This document shows positions 30,782 to 44,009 of a DNA stretch of 64,000 nt, in pieces. This DNA is from Dryocosmus kuriphilus. Lineage: Eukaryota; Arthropoda; Insecta; Hymenoptera; Cynipidae. The position numbers and the translations under genes were made by a program. A model generated the notes under the pieces. That model searched no databases. It worked only from the letters and a program-made list of their open reading frames with translations, and was not told the DNA's origin. The stretch's first letter is position 1. Every line of letters starts with the position of its first letter. The stretch is taken from positions 79,602,286 through 79,666,285 of the forward strand of contig CM076196.1 in the NCBI GenBank assembly GCA_038277395.1, given 5' to 3'.

Positions 30782-31868
30782 TTTTTACATTCACATCAGA
30801 GAAGGTATTAGATTTATGTAAAATTTGACTTTCGCGGATTTCATGAAATCTTCACGTTTTGAGACCCCCTGAGTCAGAAAAAACGGTTTTTACGACCGTG
30901 TCTGTCTGTTGTCGTCGTCGTTGTCGTTGTCGTCGTCGTCGTCTGTGGTCGCGACTCGCGATAACTTTCGAAGGACTAATCGGATTGGAGTGCGCTTTGG
31001 TACACTTCTTTAAGGGGTAAAAAGAAAGGACGAGTTCGTTAACCAGCGGTTTTTGTCCAACGGTTATGGTTTTATCCATCAAAAACGGTTTTCACAAAAT
31101 CAAAAAATCCATTTTTCGGCTAAACTATGAGAGATACAAAAAAAGTGCAAGAAAGTAAAATTATTTATCTCAAAAAAATCTACAAATTTTGTCTTAACCG
31201 TTTTTTGATAAAATGGACGGTTTTTGTTTTAATCAAGAAAACGCTATTAAAATTAAAGAACTCTGGTTTTCCGCCAAACTATTCAAGATACAAAAAGATG
31301 GTGAAGAACAAAGGTGTTCAGGTTAAAAAGATCTACAAATTTTGTTTTAACCATTTTTTGTTAAAATGCACGGTTCTTGTTTTAATCGATAAAATGTTAT
31401 TAAAAATTAAAATTTTCAAATTTCCCGCCAAACTATGCAAGATACGGAAAAATGATAATAAACAAAGTTGTTCGCCTTAAAAAGATCTACAAATTTGCTC
31501 TCTATCATTTTTTTGAGCAGCCGCGTAGTTTTTGAGTTATTCGTGAAATATGTTATGAAATATAAAGAAAACCACTTTTCAGGAAAACTGTGCAAGATAT
31601 GAGAAAACATTAACAAGCAGAATTGTTCACCTTGGAAAGAGCTACAAAATTTATTCGTTAAGACTCATCGTTTTACTTTTAAGAATCGAAATCCTCTATT
31701 GTGAAAATTTGGAAAATCACAAAAAAACTTTACCAATCTACAATGTGTTTTAAAAAAATGTAATTATCTAGCGCGAAGCGCGAGTGCCAACAGACGCGCG
31801 CTCTAGGCGCGCTCATACTTCGCGCGAAGCGCGCGACGTGAATGTGCCCGCGAAGCGGGCAGATTTTT
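30782..31868 (-). repeat. Family F repeat, copy 5 (complete)
   Basis: The minus-strand copy has GTC module 30790-31085, about three units (31100-31600), internal sequence and a GC-rich head ending with GTGCCCGCGAAGCGGGCAGA at 31844-31863. This is the best full-length example. One open frame (31127-31480) runs through two units because the unit length is 153 bp, divisible by three. Confidence 0.85.
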
Positions 31869-33699
31869 TTGTTTTTGAATTAGCATAATTCACAACTAAA
31901 AAGCATGATATTTTTAATTTTTTTAAATGGAGGAATAGCTCGGAGAATACTAAACTTTTACAGAACAAAAATAAAATGAGGAAAGAACAAGGCAGTGGTA
32001 ACATCACTTTGGTACACGTGTGTGAAGCATCGGACCCAAAATTGGTATCAAACATGAAGGGCCAATGAACCAGATGAGGGAGGGTTCGACGACGAATTTT
32101 ACATCGTTGGCGAGTAATGCGGTTCTGAGTGTGCCATGAGATGCCAGGAATACCGGGTGATCTAAAAATACCGGAAATCGGACGGAAAGCGTGACATGGT
32201 TACGGTGTTTGGATCTGTGCCCGCGAGAGGTCGCCTGTTTATTATCAGCACGGCAATTTAGGAACAATGAACCAGCAGAACACGGTTATTGCTAACAATC
32301 GAAAATGATTTGAATATGAAAAAAAAAAACTAGTGCAACCTAAACGTCACCGAGGATGTCAAAAAACTCTACAACTCTATTTATTCTAACTCGTTCTAAG
32401 GTGTTCAAAACAAGTTTATATTAAATTACAATTCCTAAATAAAGGATTCAAGGATTCAAATGTCTACAGAAGAATACAGAACAATACCTATAGATCTGAT
32501 ACATAATTGACAATTTCAATTAATGCAAATTATAAATCAAACCTTAGGAAATGAGGACTAAATATATTACTTTTTGATTGTTTTATAATTTAATTTTATG
32601 TGCACAATAAAAAGTGAGAGTGACTTTAGTGCTGGGGTGGGAGTCGACTGTCTTTATGCAACTGTATGCTAATTCTCGCTTCAGCTGTTTCGCGTAAATT
32701 GTTGTAGACGTTTAACACAAGACTGTATATAATAAACATGACACCGGAGAATGTACATTTTGTTTCTCTTGACAAGAAATATTGTACGCGAAGGAAACAA
32801 TTATTCCCACGTGTTAGGGCAGGGGAGTATATGTATAAAATATATCATATATTATCTGCGAGAATTCACATTGAAAACATTTCTTTCAAATTATTGAACA
32901 GTTTACAGTACTTATCGTATAATTATTATGGTTGAAGCTTTGAAACTTAATCTGACATTTCCTCACTTATAGCGAAAAGTCATATTTATATCAAATAAGT
33001 GCAATTTATATTTGAACCATACTTTACAATTATAATCCTTCATCTTGTTTCAATTTACTTATAAGATACATACAAATGAAAAAGCTTTGCAAAATTGAAG
33101 GCATCGAAAATTGACTGAAACTAATATTGTGATGATAGAGCAATCTAAATTAGGAAAATAAAATTTGAAAAAATTTCACGTTTAGAATGTTTATCAAATA
33201 TGAAAGAACTATTCAACCTATTCATTCGAACCTAGAAACGAGCTTGGAAGTAAAAAAAAAAAATATTTCATCGTTCAACTTTCGATATTTCAAAGAGTTA
33301 TTTGTGCACCTACAATATTGTAAATTACTCATAATAACTCGAATCATTCTGTAAAGTCAGAATAAGTTCAGAACATTAATTATGAACACTTATGAACTGG
33401 AATTCACTAGTTACTATATGTTAACTTTAATATCCCAGATATTAAAAGTTAACATCCTGATCGCCAAGTCGAATAAATTTTTCACAGGATGTTGAACGCC
33501 ATTCTTTTTCATCAAACAACGTAATGTTGATAAAACAAGTTACTCAAAATCAAATTATAATAACTTTTAATAAATGTGTTTGAAATAGGTTCGAAAATTA
33601 AAATGATTAGAAGATGAGTATTTGCTTTTCGCGAAAAATGAGATAATTCGATGATTATCTATCTATTCAATCTATTAAAAACTAGAAGTAAAAGTGAGT
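31869..33699. other. No gene recognised
   Basis: AT-rich except for 31990-32290, which is GC-richer and open in several frames, with nothing recognisable on either strand. This patch may be an old exon or repeat. Confidence 0.4.
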
Positions 33700-33975
33700 A
33701 AAAAGTTTCGATCGCAACCCTGTGGAAGTCTGGAGCCTCCCAACGAGGGCGCAGTGAACTTGATGTCGCGACGGAGTACGACGCCGCGCCGGAAAATGGC
33801 GTCTGAGGTCGATACGCGAAGTATAACGTGTGCGGATTCGAATCCCCTGGAAGTACTTACATAGATGGGAGGTGGTGAACGGGAGATGGGAGTTAGACTA
33901 AGCGGTGCCTTGATGACCTTGAGGCTATCGGACTCATAGGCACAGTTATACATTGGCTCTCGGATCGAGGTCTAC
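33700..33975 (-). mobile_element. Possible tRNA-related SINE
   Basis: A GC-rich block in AT-rich surroundings. On the minus strand it has a box A-like GATAGCCTCAAGGTCATCAA and, about 100 bases later, a perfect box B-like GGATTCGAATCC, which is itself palindromic and so does not fix the strand. The box spacing is longer than in a tRNA. It shares no sequence with the SINEs at 7547 and 52663. Moderate to low confidence. Confidence 0.35.
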
Positions 33976-34633
33976 TTTTTACGCTAATAATAATCACTTA
34001 TTAACATCACATATAAAATATAAATGCGTCAGTACGAAGGATGTGTTCCCTCCCCTCAAACAGGGGATTCCCTACACAAAATTAAAATATTTCGTACATC
34101 AAGAAGTATGATATTGATAAGCCAAAAAACTCAATATGAACATTGATCTGATCATTCTGGTTCAAAGGGAGTTAAAACAAAAAAAACAGAATCCCACATA
34201 TATGAAAAGAAACTTTTAAAAAATTATTGGCAGATAGGAGATGCATTGCCAAATTATGTTATACTTTCATATCTCCTCTCTGAAAAGAGAGATTATTGTT
34301 TTCTTAGAAGACTGCCGTCACATTTGCTTTCCTCCTTTCATGATCCATTTATACTTGAATATCCGAGAAACCGTTATGAATCCAAATGATGATAGGCATC
34401 AACAAAAGGCGAGAAATGAATCACGCACCTTCTATAGACATGAATCACACCTCACGCGACCTACAAGTACCCCAAGCATTTACAGTGAAAGTTGAAAAAG
34501 ATTTGTTGCCTCCAAAATTGTTTGGCTTACAATTAATATACCACTAACTTAATAAAAAACAAAGCACTTTTTATAAACAATCCTAGATTCTAATTCACAT
34601 CTTATTTTCAACATATTCTTATTTTTTTATGAG
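33976..34633. other. AT-rich, no gene seen
   Basis: The frame 34241-34495 has no recognisable motif. Confidence 0.45.
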
Positions 34634-34637
34634 TTAA

Positions 34638-35632
34638 GGGCATGTGCCACTGAGCGGAAGACCTACATTACCATTCTCAATTTTAGGATTTATCCATTTA
34701 TTTTTTGAACCACAGAACTTTCTTTGTAAATAAAATATCGGACTGAAACTTTCGGAAATGCATGAGAAGACAATAAATTGCGTTTGTATACATTATTTGA
34801 GTAGGAATTTTGAAAAAAGTTTTTGTCGACAAAATTAAAACTGGAAATTTCTTGGAGCTTCTCGCAGAAGTTTTTTGAATCACAGAACTTTTTTTGTAAA
34901 TAAAGTATCGGACTGAAACTTTGGGAAATGCATGAGTACGAATTCTGAAAAAAGTTTTTTCGACGAAATTAAAACGGGAAGAATTTTGCAAGCTAGTTCC
35001 AATCAACACCGATCCCAATATCAAAGCGATGGTGCGCAACACGCGACACGCCTCGGGTTCACTGACAGGTGACGCCGCGAATTTACATATTAGTTTGTTC
35101 ATTTGCACTATGCGAACAAAAATTGTTGTGTATAATGTTTTCTAACGATGTTTACCCGATTTTCTTCAAGACAGAGGAGTCATTTACCTCAATGCTGCTC
35201 CAATGAAAAAAAAGACATTGATTACAGAGTTCAACAGCACGGTCGGTATCCCTGGGATTGTAATTGTATTTAGTTATTACAAATATTTTTACGTCATTTA
35301 TACTTAAATCGCGTATACAAACGTAGTTTATTGTCTCCTTTTGCTTCTCTGAAAGTTTTAGATCAATATATCATGTATAAAAAAAGTTCCGTGATTCAAA
35401 AAATTTCTGGAGAAGGTCCAAGAAATTTCCAGTTTTAATTTTGCCGAAAAAAACTTTTTTCAAAGTTTCTACTCAAATAATGTATATAAACGCAATTTAT
35501 TGTCTTCTAATGCATTTCCCGAAGTTCCACTCCGATATTTTATTTACAAAGAAAGTTCTGTGGTTCAAAAAATGGATAAATCCTCAAATTGAGGTTGGTA
35601 ATGTAGGTCTTCCCGCTCAGTGGCACATGCCC
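34638..35632. mobile_element. ~1 kb foldback flanked by TTAA
   Basis: GGGCATGTGCCACTGAGCGG opens the left arm and its inverse CCGCTCAGTGGCACATGCCC closes the right. Arms of about 230 bp share ACCTACATTACCA and a block with TTTTTTGAACCACAGAACTT. TTAA sits on both sides (34634-34637 and 35633-35636), the target of piggyBac-type transposases. The left arm holds an internal tandem duplication (CACAGAACTTTCTTTGTAAA at about 34712 and a variant at 34882). No transposase. Confidence 0.75.
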
Positions 35633-35636
35633 TTAA

Positions 35637-38600
35637 GATTAACTGTTTCAGAAATTTTCGGTTCAAATGTTTTTGGTGTGAAATTCTACTAAAAACTCAA
35701 TGTCACCAACCGGGTAACTAAAATCTTCAAAACTTCAAAAGTAACTGTTGCAAATTTTTAGCTGGTCTTTCATGTCTTCCAGCTACGAATTTCTCATCAT
35801 CTGTCTTTTTCACTAAAAATAAATTTCGCACCCATCAGAATATTTGACTAACCACTAAAATCATCTTTCTGCACAACATCATATGAAATGATGCAGAAAG
35901 ACATTAAAAATATCACCCCACAGTTCTCAAAATTTTCCAATCTACTACTTGATACCAAACAACTAACCCTGTGACTAATACATTCAGAAAGAAAAACAAC
36001 TCAAAAGGGATTAGGAACATCCTGCGTAAGAATTTCTGGATTCAAACTTCAAGTTGGTTGGAAATTCTCGTGGTATGCTCTGTTTTCTCCGAGTGATTCT
36101 GCATCTTTACTCGCCTTCTAAGCATATCCACGAGTTCCGTGACTTTCGAGACTCGCCCGTTACTTTCTATTTCTGCATACCAAGCGACGACCTTGGGAGT
36201 GACCTTCGGCATAGAAACAACCGCGAATCATCGCAGCGAAACACGCAAGGTGTATCCACCTCGTAATCACCAGGCGGGATTAAACGGTCAAATTGGTGGG
36301 TGCGTGCTCCTCAGATTCGCGAAAGGAGATGAAAAGGAGCTGAAATTTGCCCTCGCAAATTCCGAAGCCTCCGGAGCGGAATCCTGGACAAGCACCTAAT
36401 TTATGAGGTCCTTTTCACGAGAGAGAAAAAGGGACAGCAACTATATGTTGAGAAAAGAGAAGAAAAATGAAAGAGTAAAGGCAAACAAGTAAGGAGCAAA
36501 GGGCAAAGAGAGAAAATAAGGTATAAAGATACAAAAATGGAGGATATAAAGATAATGCAAAGAATAATCAGAGCAAAAAAGGGACAAAAGAAACAATTAA
36601 CTAGTTACTCCCAAAGTTCCCAAAGACAGATTTTTACTGGATAAATTTGATATCTCAGGCACTATTTCGTTGAGGACATTATAATGTAATTAAAAAAATG
36701 TGTTGAGAAACACTCGGTACTGATAATAATCAAGTGAGCATGTGGAATGAAGTCATTATAGAAAGGAGTGTACACTATAAACGAAATGAGCATAAATTAT
36801 TGGGTTATGACCTCAAATTAATTTCCAACTGATTACATGAATTGCAATAACTTATAGGGTTGTATTCTTGTTAGTATATATCTACGAGGAAGCAAGTGCT
36901 TACAGTGAAATAATGTAGGATTCAGATATGTTAAGTGATATGCATAAGCTGAAATTCTTCGTCCTCGGCGAACAAACTTTGAAGTGAAATCAAGAATAAA
37001 ATTCGCATGAAAACTTAATCTACACGACCTCCTGCAATTAAAACAAAGAGCTCGGTGTGAATAATTGAGGCCAATTAATGATTTTCGCCAGCAACAAAAA
37101 GTCCATAGTTGGAATGCATTTTCCAGATTTTTCTACAATAGGAACAATGATACAATAGGGATAATGATACAACGGTGTCACAATGAGAAATAAATTCTTT
37201 TGAATAATCTATGGCGTGAGTATTATATCCTCCAAAAGCAAATTTTATTACCTAAATAAATATTTAATTGAACCTATTATATTGGGACACATAAGTTCAA
37301 CTTAAGCAGCGAATATGATACCAACATGTGATTTTTAGAATAGTGAATACTGAATATACGCTATGTAGATTAAATATAATTTTTTCACATTTGCAAATTA
37401 AATTACTTTTCAAACCAATTTTGATCAAGTTCACCTATTGAAAAGGATTCAATTTTACTAACAGAGTAAAGCTTTACCCTATTTAAAAAAAGAAGTCGAT
37501 TTCTTTTGAGGTAGAATTTATAAACCCTCAATGACCTACTCAGATCTAAACATGATTATTATCAAACTGGGAAGTCGTATATCGATTCATCCTTTAAACT
37601 TGCTCATTTCCTGAGATACGTCACAGAATGTGGGTCGAAGACATATTTCCATGTCTCGTATTATAATAAATGCTGCTTGCATTTTGACGACACAGTGCAT
37701 GCTAATTCAGAGATAACACGTTCTGGAAATTAGTCGACCAACAGATTGCCACTTAGCGGTACTGGAGTCTCGAAATTGCAATCGCACCAGAATTATATAT
37801 TTTTTTTATTATCAGAATTATACGCTGTTTAGAATAAACTATATAATTTAAGATACATGACTAATATCCATTACTTAATAATTATTAACCGACCTCAAGG
37901 ATTTGCCACCGTAAAATCAATTAGTTTCCCTATGGTCTTGCCAAAGCCATTTAAGCTCATTTTAAGAAAATTTCTTGTTAGTTCAGAGTAAACCAGTTTA
38001 TTTTCTCATAGTGATGGAAAATAACTTTGGGATGAAATAAATTAAAGGAAATGAAGTTTCTTCTTGATCTGAATGAAAGACGTTCATCAATTCTGTCTCG
38101 ATTGCACAACTTTTTCGATTTCACGCTTCTTTCTTACGAAACGAATTATTCACTTGAGAAGTGAAAACAATTTAGTTTTCACTCATCCGTGAATTGGATG
38201 TACCGTTTAAGGAGGAAATACGGAATTATTCATCATTGACTTCATCGATAATGAATAAATCGAGGTTCCTTAATATAGAAAGTGGATTATTTTCAAAAGG
38301 ACATTAAAGAACATCCTCTTCGAAGCATATATCCAATAACTGGGAAGCAAACATTTCTAAGTCAATTTTTAAATTGACAGAAACTTCGCTTTTATGATTT
38401 TTCTAACCATCTAACATCTATCGACTTCATCAATTTCCTGTTTAATTTACAAAACCCAAAAAAGGTATCTGGAATCGCCAAAATCTGAAGAATACGGCTG
38501 TAAATTCCAATTTCGTATTCAAAATTTATTACTAAACTGAATATCAATACTCAGACGTTCTTTGCTCGGGGTCTATAATCTATACTGGACCCAATAAAGT

Positions 38601-39348
38601 GTCCGTTAAGTAGTAAAATCTTTTTGTACACTAATTCTTAAAAAATTCTCCGAATTTCGAAAAAAGGATTTAAAAAAGCCTTCACAAAGAGGATCCCTTA
38701 ACAAAATTAAGAAACTTTCAAACTCTAATTATACGAATTTGTCCCATCGAGTCAAGTCCTCACAAAAGATAGTAACAAAGCAGAAATAAGAAAACCAAAG
38801 CCATGTTTACGACACAAAATCGAAATACAAGAACCGACAAAGAAAATTCAACATTTAAACTATACACCACTGACTGAGAATGTTCCATTTATGGAACACT
38901 ATGGCTAAAAGTTAAATAAAAATAGTAAACGATTGTTTCAAGGCTTTCCCTCTTCGCTACTGGATTCTTGAACTTTGAACCCAGCATTCCGTATTTATAA
39001 AAAATATAACAAGCTTGAGTCCGCTCATATACACATTACACACGTGTGGCCATGGCTACTTACTTTGGAGTATTTCGCACTCACGCAACACGGCAATCAC
39101 CGGTAATATACCTTATAGGGAGAGCGGTGGCACCTATTTGAAACACACAAGAGAACAAACATCATTGACGAATATTAAGCAGTAGATGAATTGAAGTCTC
39201 ACCAACGCGGCCGTTTTTCATCTCTTCTGATTGCTCGATAACTCGCAAGAAAAATATTACCTTTTTGGCATTATATCTACCCTCGAGCGAAAGAACAATA
39301 CTTATTCTTAAAGACAAAGAGCTCAGCTCGACTTTAACTGCAGTTTTT
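35637..39348. other. Unique sequence, no gene recognised
   Basis: About 3.7 kb with no repeat found. A GC-richer part at 36040-36400 is open in overlapping frames (the longest is 36139-36399) without a known domain. 36412-36606 is strongly purine-rich. The rest is intron- or intergenic-like. Confidence 0.45.
36412..36606 (+). repeat. Purine-rich tract
   Basis: About 195 bases are dominated by A and G (GAGAGAAAAAGGGA, GAAGAAAAATGAAAGAG) with few pyrimidines. It is low-complexity sequence, not a coding domain. Confidence 0.6.
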
Positions 39349-39840
39349 ACATTCTCATTTCAATCAGAAGCTATTAGTTTTATGTGAAAACTGAATTTCG
39401 CGAATTTCATGAAATCTCGAAGTTTCGAGACCCCTGAATCCGAAAAATAGGTTTAACATTGGTTTCTGTCTGTCATCGCCGTCTATGTATCGGATAACTT
39501 TCGAAAGCCTAATCGGATTGGATTGTGCTTTGGCACACTTTTTTACGACCTTAAAATCAGTTTTAAGCTCGTTAACCAGCCTTTTTTGACGAACGGTTCT
39601 GGTTTTACCCACGGAAAATTCTTTTAAAAAACCCGAACATTTAACTTTCCGCCCAAACTATGCGAGATACGAGAAAAACGTTAAGGAACAAAGTTGTTCA
39701 TCTAAAAAGATATGCAAATCTCAAAAAGATGTACAAATTTGCTTTATAGTATTTTTTCACAAGATGCATAATTTCTGAGTTATTCGTGAAAAATGTCATT
39801 AAATATTAAAAATCCGCTTTTCAGAAAAACTATGGGACAT
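39349..39840 (-). repeat. Family F repeat, copy 6 (diverged)
   Basis: A degenerate minus-strand GTC module (39349-39615; the microsatellite is nearly lost) and units to 39840. It abuts copy 7 in the opposite orientation, recreating a palindromic arrangement. Confidence 0.7.
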
Positions 39841-39847
39841 AAGAAAA

Positions 39848-41105
39848 AAAAAATCTGATTCTCGTCGCGCGCTTCGCGCGAAGTATGAGCGCGCCTGGGG
39901 CGCGCGTCTGTTGGCACTCGCGCTTCGCGCTCGACATTTGACTCGCGCTTCGCGCTCGATAGATTATTCACCTCGCGCTACGCGCTCGGCGTTTATGGAT
40001 CGTATAAACCTTTAAATTAAAAATTCCAAAAAAAATTATTTTACTTAAGGCTCTATCGCCCTTAAGGAATACATTCTCATCATGACACTCGCGCTTCGCG
40101 CTCGATAATTACATTTTTTTAAAACAAATTGTAGATTGGTAAAGTTTTTTTGTGATTTTCCAAATTTTCACAATAGAGGATTTCGATTCTTAAAAGTAAA
40201 ACGATGAGTCTTAACGAATAAATTTTGTAGCTCTTTCCAAGGTGAACAATTCTGCTTGTTAATATTTTCTCATATCTTGCACAGTTTTGCTGAAAAGTGG
40301 TTTGCTTTATATTTCATAATATATTTCACGAATAACTCAAAAACTACGGGTCTGATCAAAAAAATGATAGAGAGCAAATTTGTAGATCTTTTTCAGGCCA
40401 ACAACTTTGTTTATTATCATTTTTCCGTATCTTGCATAGTTTGGCGGGAAATTTGAAAATTTTGATTTTTATTAACGTTTTATCGATTAAAACAAAAACC
40501 GTGCATTTTATCAAAAAATGGTTAAAACAAAATTTGTAGATATTTTTGAATTGAACAACTTTGTTCTTTACCAATTTTTTGTATCTTGAATATTTTGGCG
40601 GGAAACCAGAGTTTTTTAAATTTTAATAGCTTTTTCTTGATTAAAACAAAAACTGTTCATTTTATCAAAAAACGGTTAAGACAAAATTTGTAGATATTTT
40701 TGAGATGAACAATTTTACTTTCTTACATTTTTTTTGTATCTCTCATAGTTTAGCCGGAAAATGGATTTTTTGATTTTGTGAAAACAGTTTTTGATGGATA
40801 AAACCATAACCGTTGGTCAAAAACCGCTGGTTAACGAACTCGTCCTTTCTTTTTAACCCTTAAAGAAGTGTACCAAAGCGCATTCCAATCCGATTAGTCC
40901 TTCGAAAGTTATCGCGGTCACAGACGACGACGACGACAACGACAAAAACGACAACAAACGACGACGACAACAGACAGACAGACACGGTCGTAAAAACCGT
41001 TTTTTTTTTTCTGACTCAGGGGGTCTCAAAACGTGGAGATTTCATGAAATCCGCGAAAGTCAAATTTTACATAAATCTAATATCTTCTCTCATGAGAATG
41101 TAATT
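39848..41105 (+). repeat. Family F repeat, copy 7 (complete)
   Basis: The head at 39850-40110 has GCGCGCTTCGCGCGAAGTAT. Internal sequence and about three units (40200-40770) follow, then the GTC module (40780-41105) with GACGACGACGACAACGAC and the terminal TTCTCTCATGAGAATGT. Confidence 0.85.
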
Positions 41106-41590
41106 ATTAAGGAACAAATCTGTTCATCCCAAAAAGAGGCACACATTTTCATTACACTATTTTTTTATAAGATGCACAGTTTTTGAGTTATTCGTGATAA
41201 ATGTTATTAAATATAAAAAATCCACTTCTCAGCAAAACTATGTGATACGAAAAAAATGTTAAAAAGCAAAGTTTTTATCTTAAAAATATCTACAAATTTG
41301 CCTTATAACATTATTTGATAAGAAGTATATCTTTTGATTTTTTATAACACATATAAATAGTCTTTGTTTCAATCATGCAAAATGTTATTAAAAATCAAGA
41401 ATTCAATTTTCCGGTGAAACTGCGAGATGCGAAAAAAATGTTCAAGAGAAAAATTATTCATCTCAAAAAAGGTTTGCTTATTTGCTTCAGACTATTTTCT
41501 GATAGGATACATACCCTAGTTTTCGTTTTAATCGTGAATAAAGATATTAAGAATAAAAATTGCAAAAAAATGTCACGTATTATTTTTTAA
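41106..41590 (-). repeat. Family F units, diverged
   Basis: Words such as AACAAATCTGTTCATCCCAA, TTTTTGAGTTATTCGTGA and CGAGATGCGAAAAAAATGTT show diverged units in reverse orientation following copy 7. Confidence 0.6.
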
Positions 41591-41724
41591 AACCGAAGGA
41601 GTTTTAACAAAAATTCAAAATTATCAAACTACACTGGCCAATGGTTCGATCTTTAATTTTAAAAGGTCAATACGCACAAATGCAGGGGGATGTACAAATA
41701 AGGTGGCTCAAAATCACTTTTTTA

Positions 41725-42015
41725 TATTCTCATCTCAATGAGGGGGTATTAGTTTTATGTGAAAACAGACTTTCGCGAATTTCATGAAATCTCGACGTTT
41801 CATGACCCCCTGAATCCGAAAAAAACATGTTTTACGACGGTGTCTGTTGTCGTTGTCGTCGTCGTCTGTTTCCACGGTAACTTTCGAAGGACTAATCTGA
41901 TTAGATTGCGCTTAGGCATATTTCTTTAAAGCGTAAAAAGTAAGGACGAGTTCGTTAACTAGCGGTTTTTGACTAGCGGTTATGGTTTTATCCACCAAAA
42001 ACGCTTTTTCCAGAA
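41725..42015 (-). repeat. Family F GTC module, solo
   Basis: ATTCTCATCTCAATGAGGGG, TTTCATGAAATCTCGACG, a short GTCGTTGTCGTCGTCGTC tract and AGGACTAATCTGATTAG mark the module. It stops at the next head. Just before it, TACAAATAAGGTGGCTCAAA (41691-41710) resembles one end of the 15661-16828 MITE. Confidence 0.75.
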
Positions 42016-42018
42016 TAA

Positions 42019-43310
42019 AAAAATCTGCCCGCTGCGCGGGCACATTCTCATCGCGCGCTACGCGCGCCGCGCTTCGCGCGAAGTATGAGCGCGCCTACGG
42101 CGCGCGTCTGTTGGCACTCGCGCTTCGCGCTCGATACGTTATTTACGGCACTCACGCTTCGCGCTCGATAGATTATTCACCTCGCGCTACGCGCTCGGTG
42201 TTTATAGATCGTATAAACCTTTAAATTAGAAATTACAAAAGAAATTATTTTACTTAAGGCTCTATCGCCCTTAAAGAATACATTCTCATCATGACACTCG
42301 CGCTTCGCGCTCGATAATTACGTTTCTTTAAAACACATTATAGATTGGTAAAGCTCTTTTTGATTTTCCAAATTTTTACAATACAGGATTTCGATTCTTA
42401 AAAGAAAAACGATGAGTCTTATAAATAAATTTTGTAGCTATTTCCAAGGTGAACAATTCTGCTTGTTAATATTTTCTCATATCTTGCACAGTTTTGCTGA
42501 AAAGTGGTTTTCTTTATATTTCATAACATATTTCACGAATAACTCAAAAACTACGCGTCTGATCAAAAAAATGATAGAGAGCAAATTTGTAGACAATTTG
42601 GAGTCGAACAACTTTGTTTATTATTATTTTTCCGTATCTTCCATAGTTTGGCGGAAAATTTGAAATCTTTAATTTTTAATAACGTTTTATCGATTAAAAC
42701 AAAAACCGTGCATTTTATGAAAAAATGGTTGAAACAAAATTTGTAGACCTTTTTAAATTGAACAACTTTGTTTTTTACCATTTTTTGGTATCTTGAATAT
42801 TTTGGCGGGAAACCACAGTTTTTAAATTTTAATAGCGTTTTCTTGATTAAAACAAAAACCGTTCATTTTATCAAAAAACGGTTAAGACAAAACTTGTAGA
42901 TTTTTTTGAGATGAACAATTTTACCTTCTTACGTTTTTTTTTGTATCTCTGATAGTTTAGCCGAAAAATGGATTTTTTGATTTTGTGAAAACCGTTTTTG
43001 ATGGATAAAACCATAACCGTTGGTCAAAAACCGCTGGTTAACGAACTCATCCTTTCTTTTTGGACCTTAAAGAAGTGTGCCAAAGCGCAATCCAATCCGA
43101 TTAGTCCTTCGAAAGTTATCGTGGGAACAGACGACAACGACAACGACAACGACGACAACGACAACGACGACAACGCCAACAGACAGACAGACACGGTCGT
43201 AAAAACCATTTTTTCGGATTCAGGAGGTCTTAAAACGTGGAGATTTCATGAAATCCGCGAAAGTCAAATTTTGCATAAATCTAATACCTTCTCTGATGAG
43301 AATGTAAAAA
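42019..43310 (+). repeat. Family F repeat, copy 8 (complete)
   Basis: The head at 42021-42320 has CTGCCCGCTGCGCGGGCACA and an extra CGCGCTACGCGCGCCGCGCT. Units run to about 42980. The GTC module at 42990-43310 has a GACAACGACAACGACGAC array. Opposed to the preceding solo module. Confidence 0.85.
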
Positions 43311-44005
43311 TCCATTTTCCGGCTAAACTATGCAAGATACAAAAAAAATAGTAGAAAGTAAAATTATTCATTTCAAAAAGATCTACAAATTTTATATTGA
43401 CCATTTTTTGATAAAATGCACGGTTTTTGTTTTAATCGAGAAAACGTTATTAAAAATCAAAAATTCAAATTTCCGGCTAAACTATGCAAGATACGAAAAA
43501 AAATTATAATGAACAAAGTTGTTCACCTTAAAAAGATCTACAAATTTGCTTTCCATAATTTTTTTGAACAGACGCGTAGTTTTTGAGTTATTCGTGAAAT
43601 ATGTTATTAAATACAAACAAATACACCTTTCAGCAAAAATATGCGAGATACGAGAAAATATTGGCAAGGAGAATTGTCACCTTGGAAAGGCCTACAAATT
43701 TGCTTAAAAACATTTTTTGATCCAACGCATAGTTTATTCATGAAACGTATAATAAAGTTGTTTTAATCAACAAATACATTATCATAAAGCTAACAAAAAG
43801 TTATTAAAAGTTATTGAAAAATCCGCCCGCTACTCAGGCACATTTTCATCACGTTTCTCACGCTTACCAGTCGATTAAAGTATATCAAAAACGTGAATTT
43901 TTAAATTTTTTACATACTTTGGCTGAAAAATGTAATTTTTATTATTACATTCTCATCTCAATGAGGAGGTATTAGTTTTATACGAAAACTGACTTTCGCG
44001 GAAAG
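43311..44005 (-). repeat. Family F units and variant head, copy 9
   Basis: Units in reverse orientation (43311-43800), then the variant head CCGCCCGCTACTCAGGCACA at 43823 and the start of another GTC-module end (43950-44005), cut off by the next foldback. Confidence 0.7.
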
Positions 44006-44009
44006 TCAG

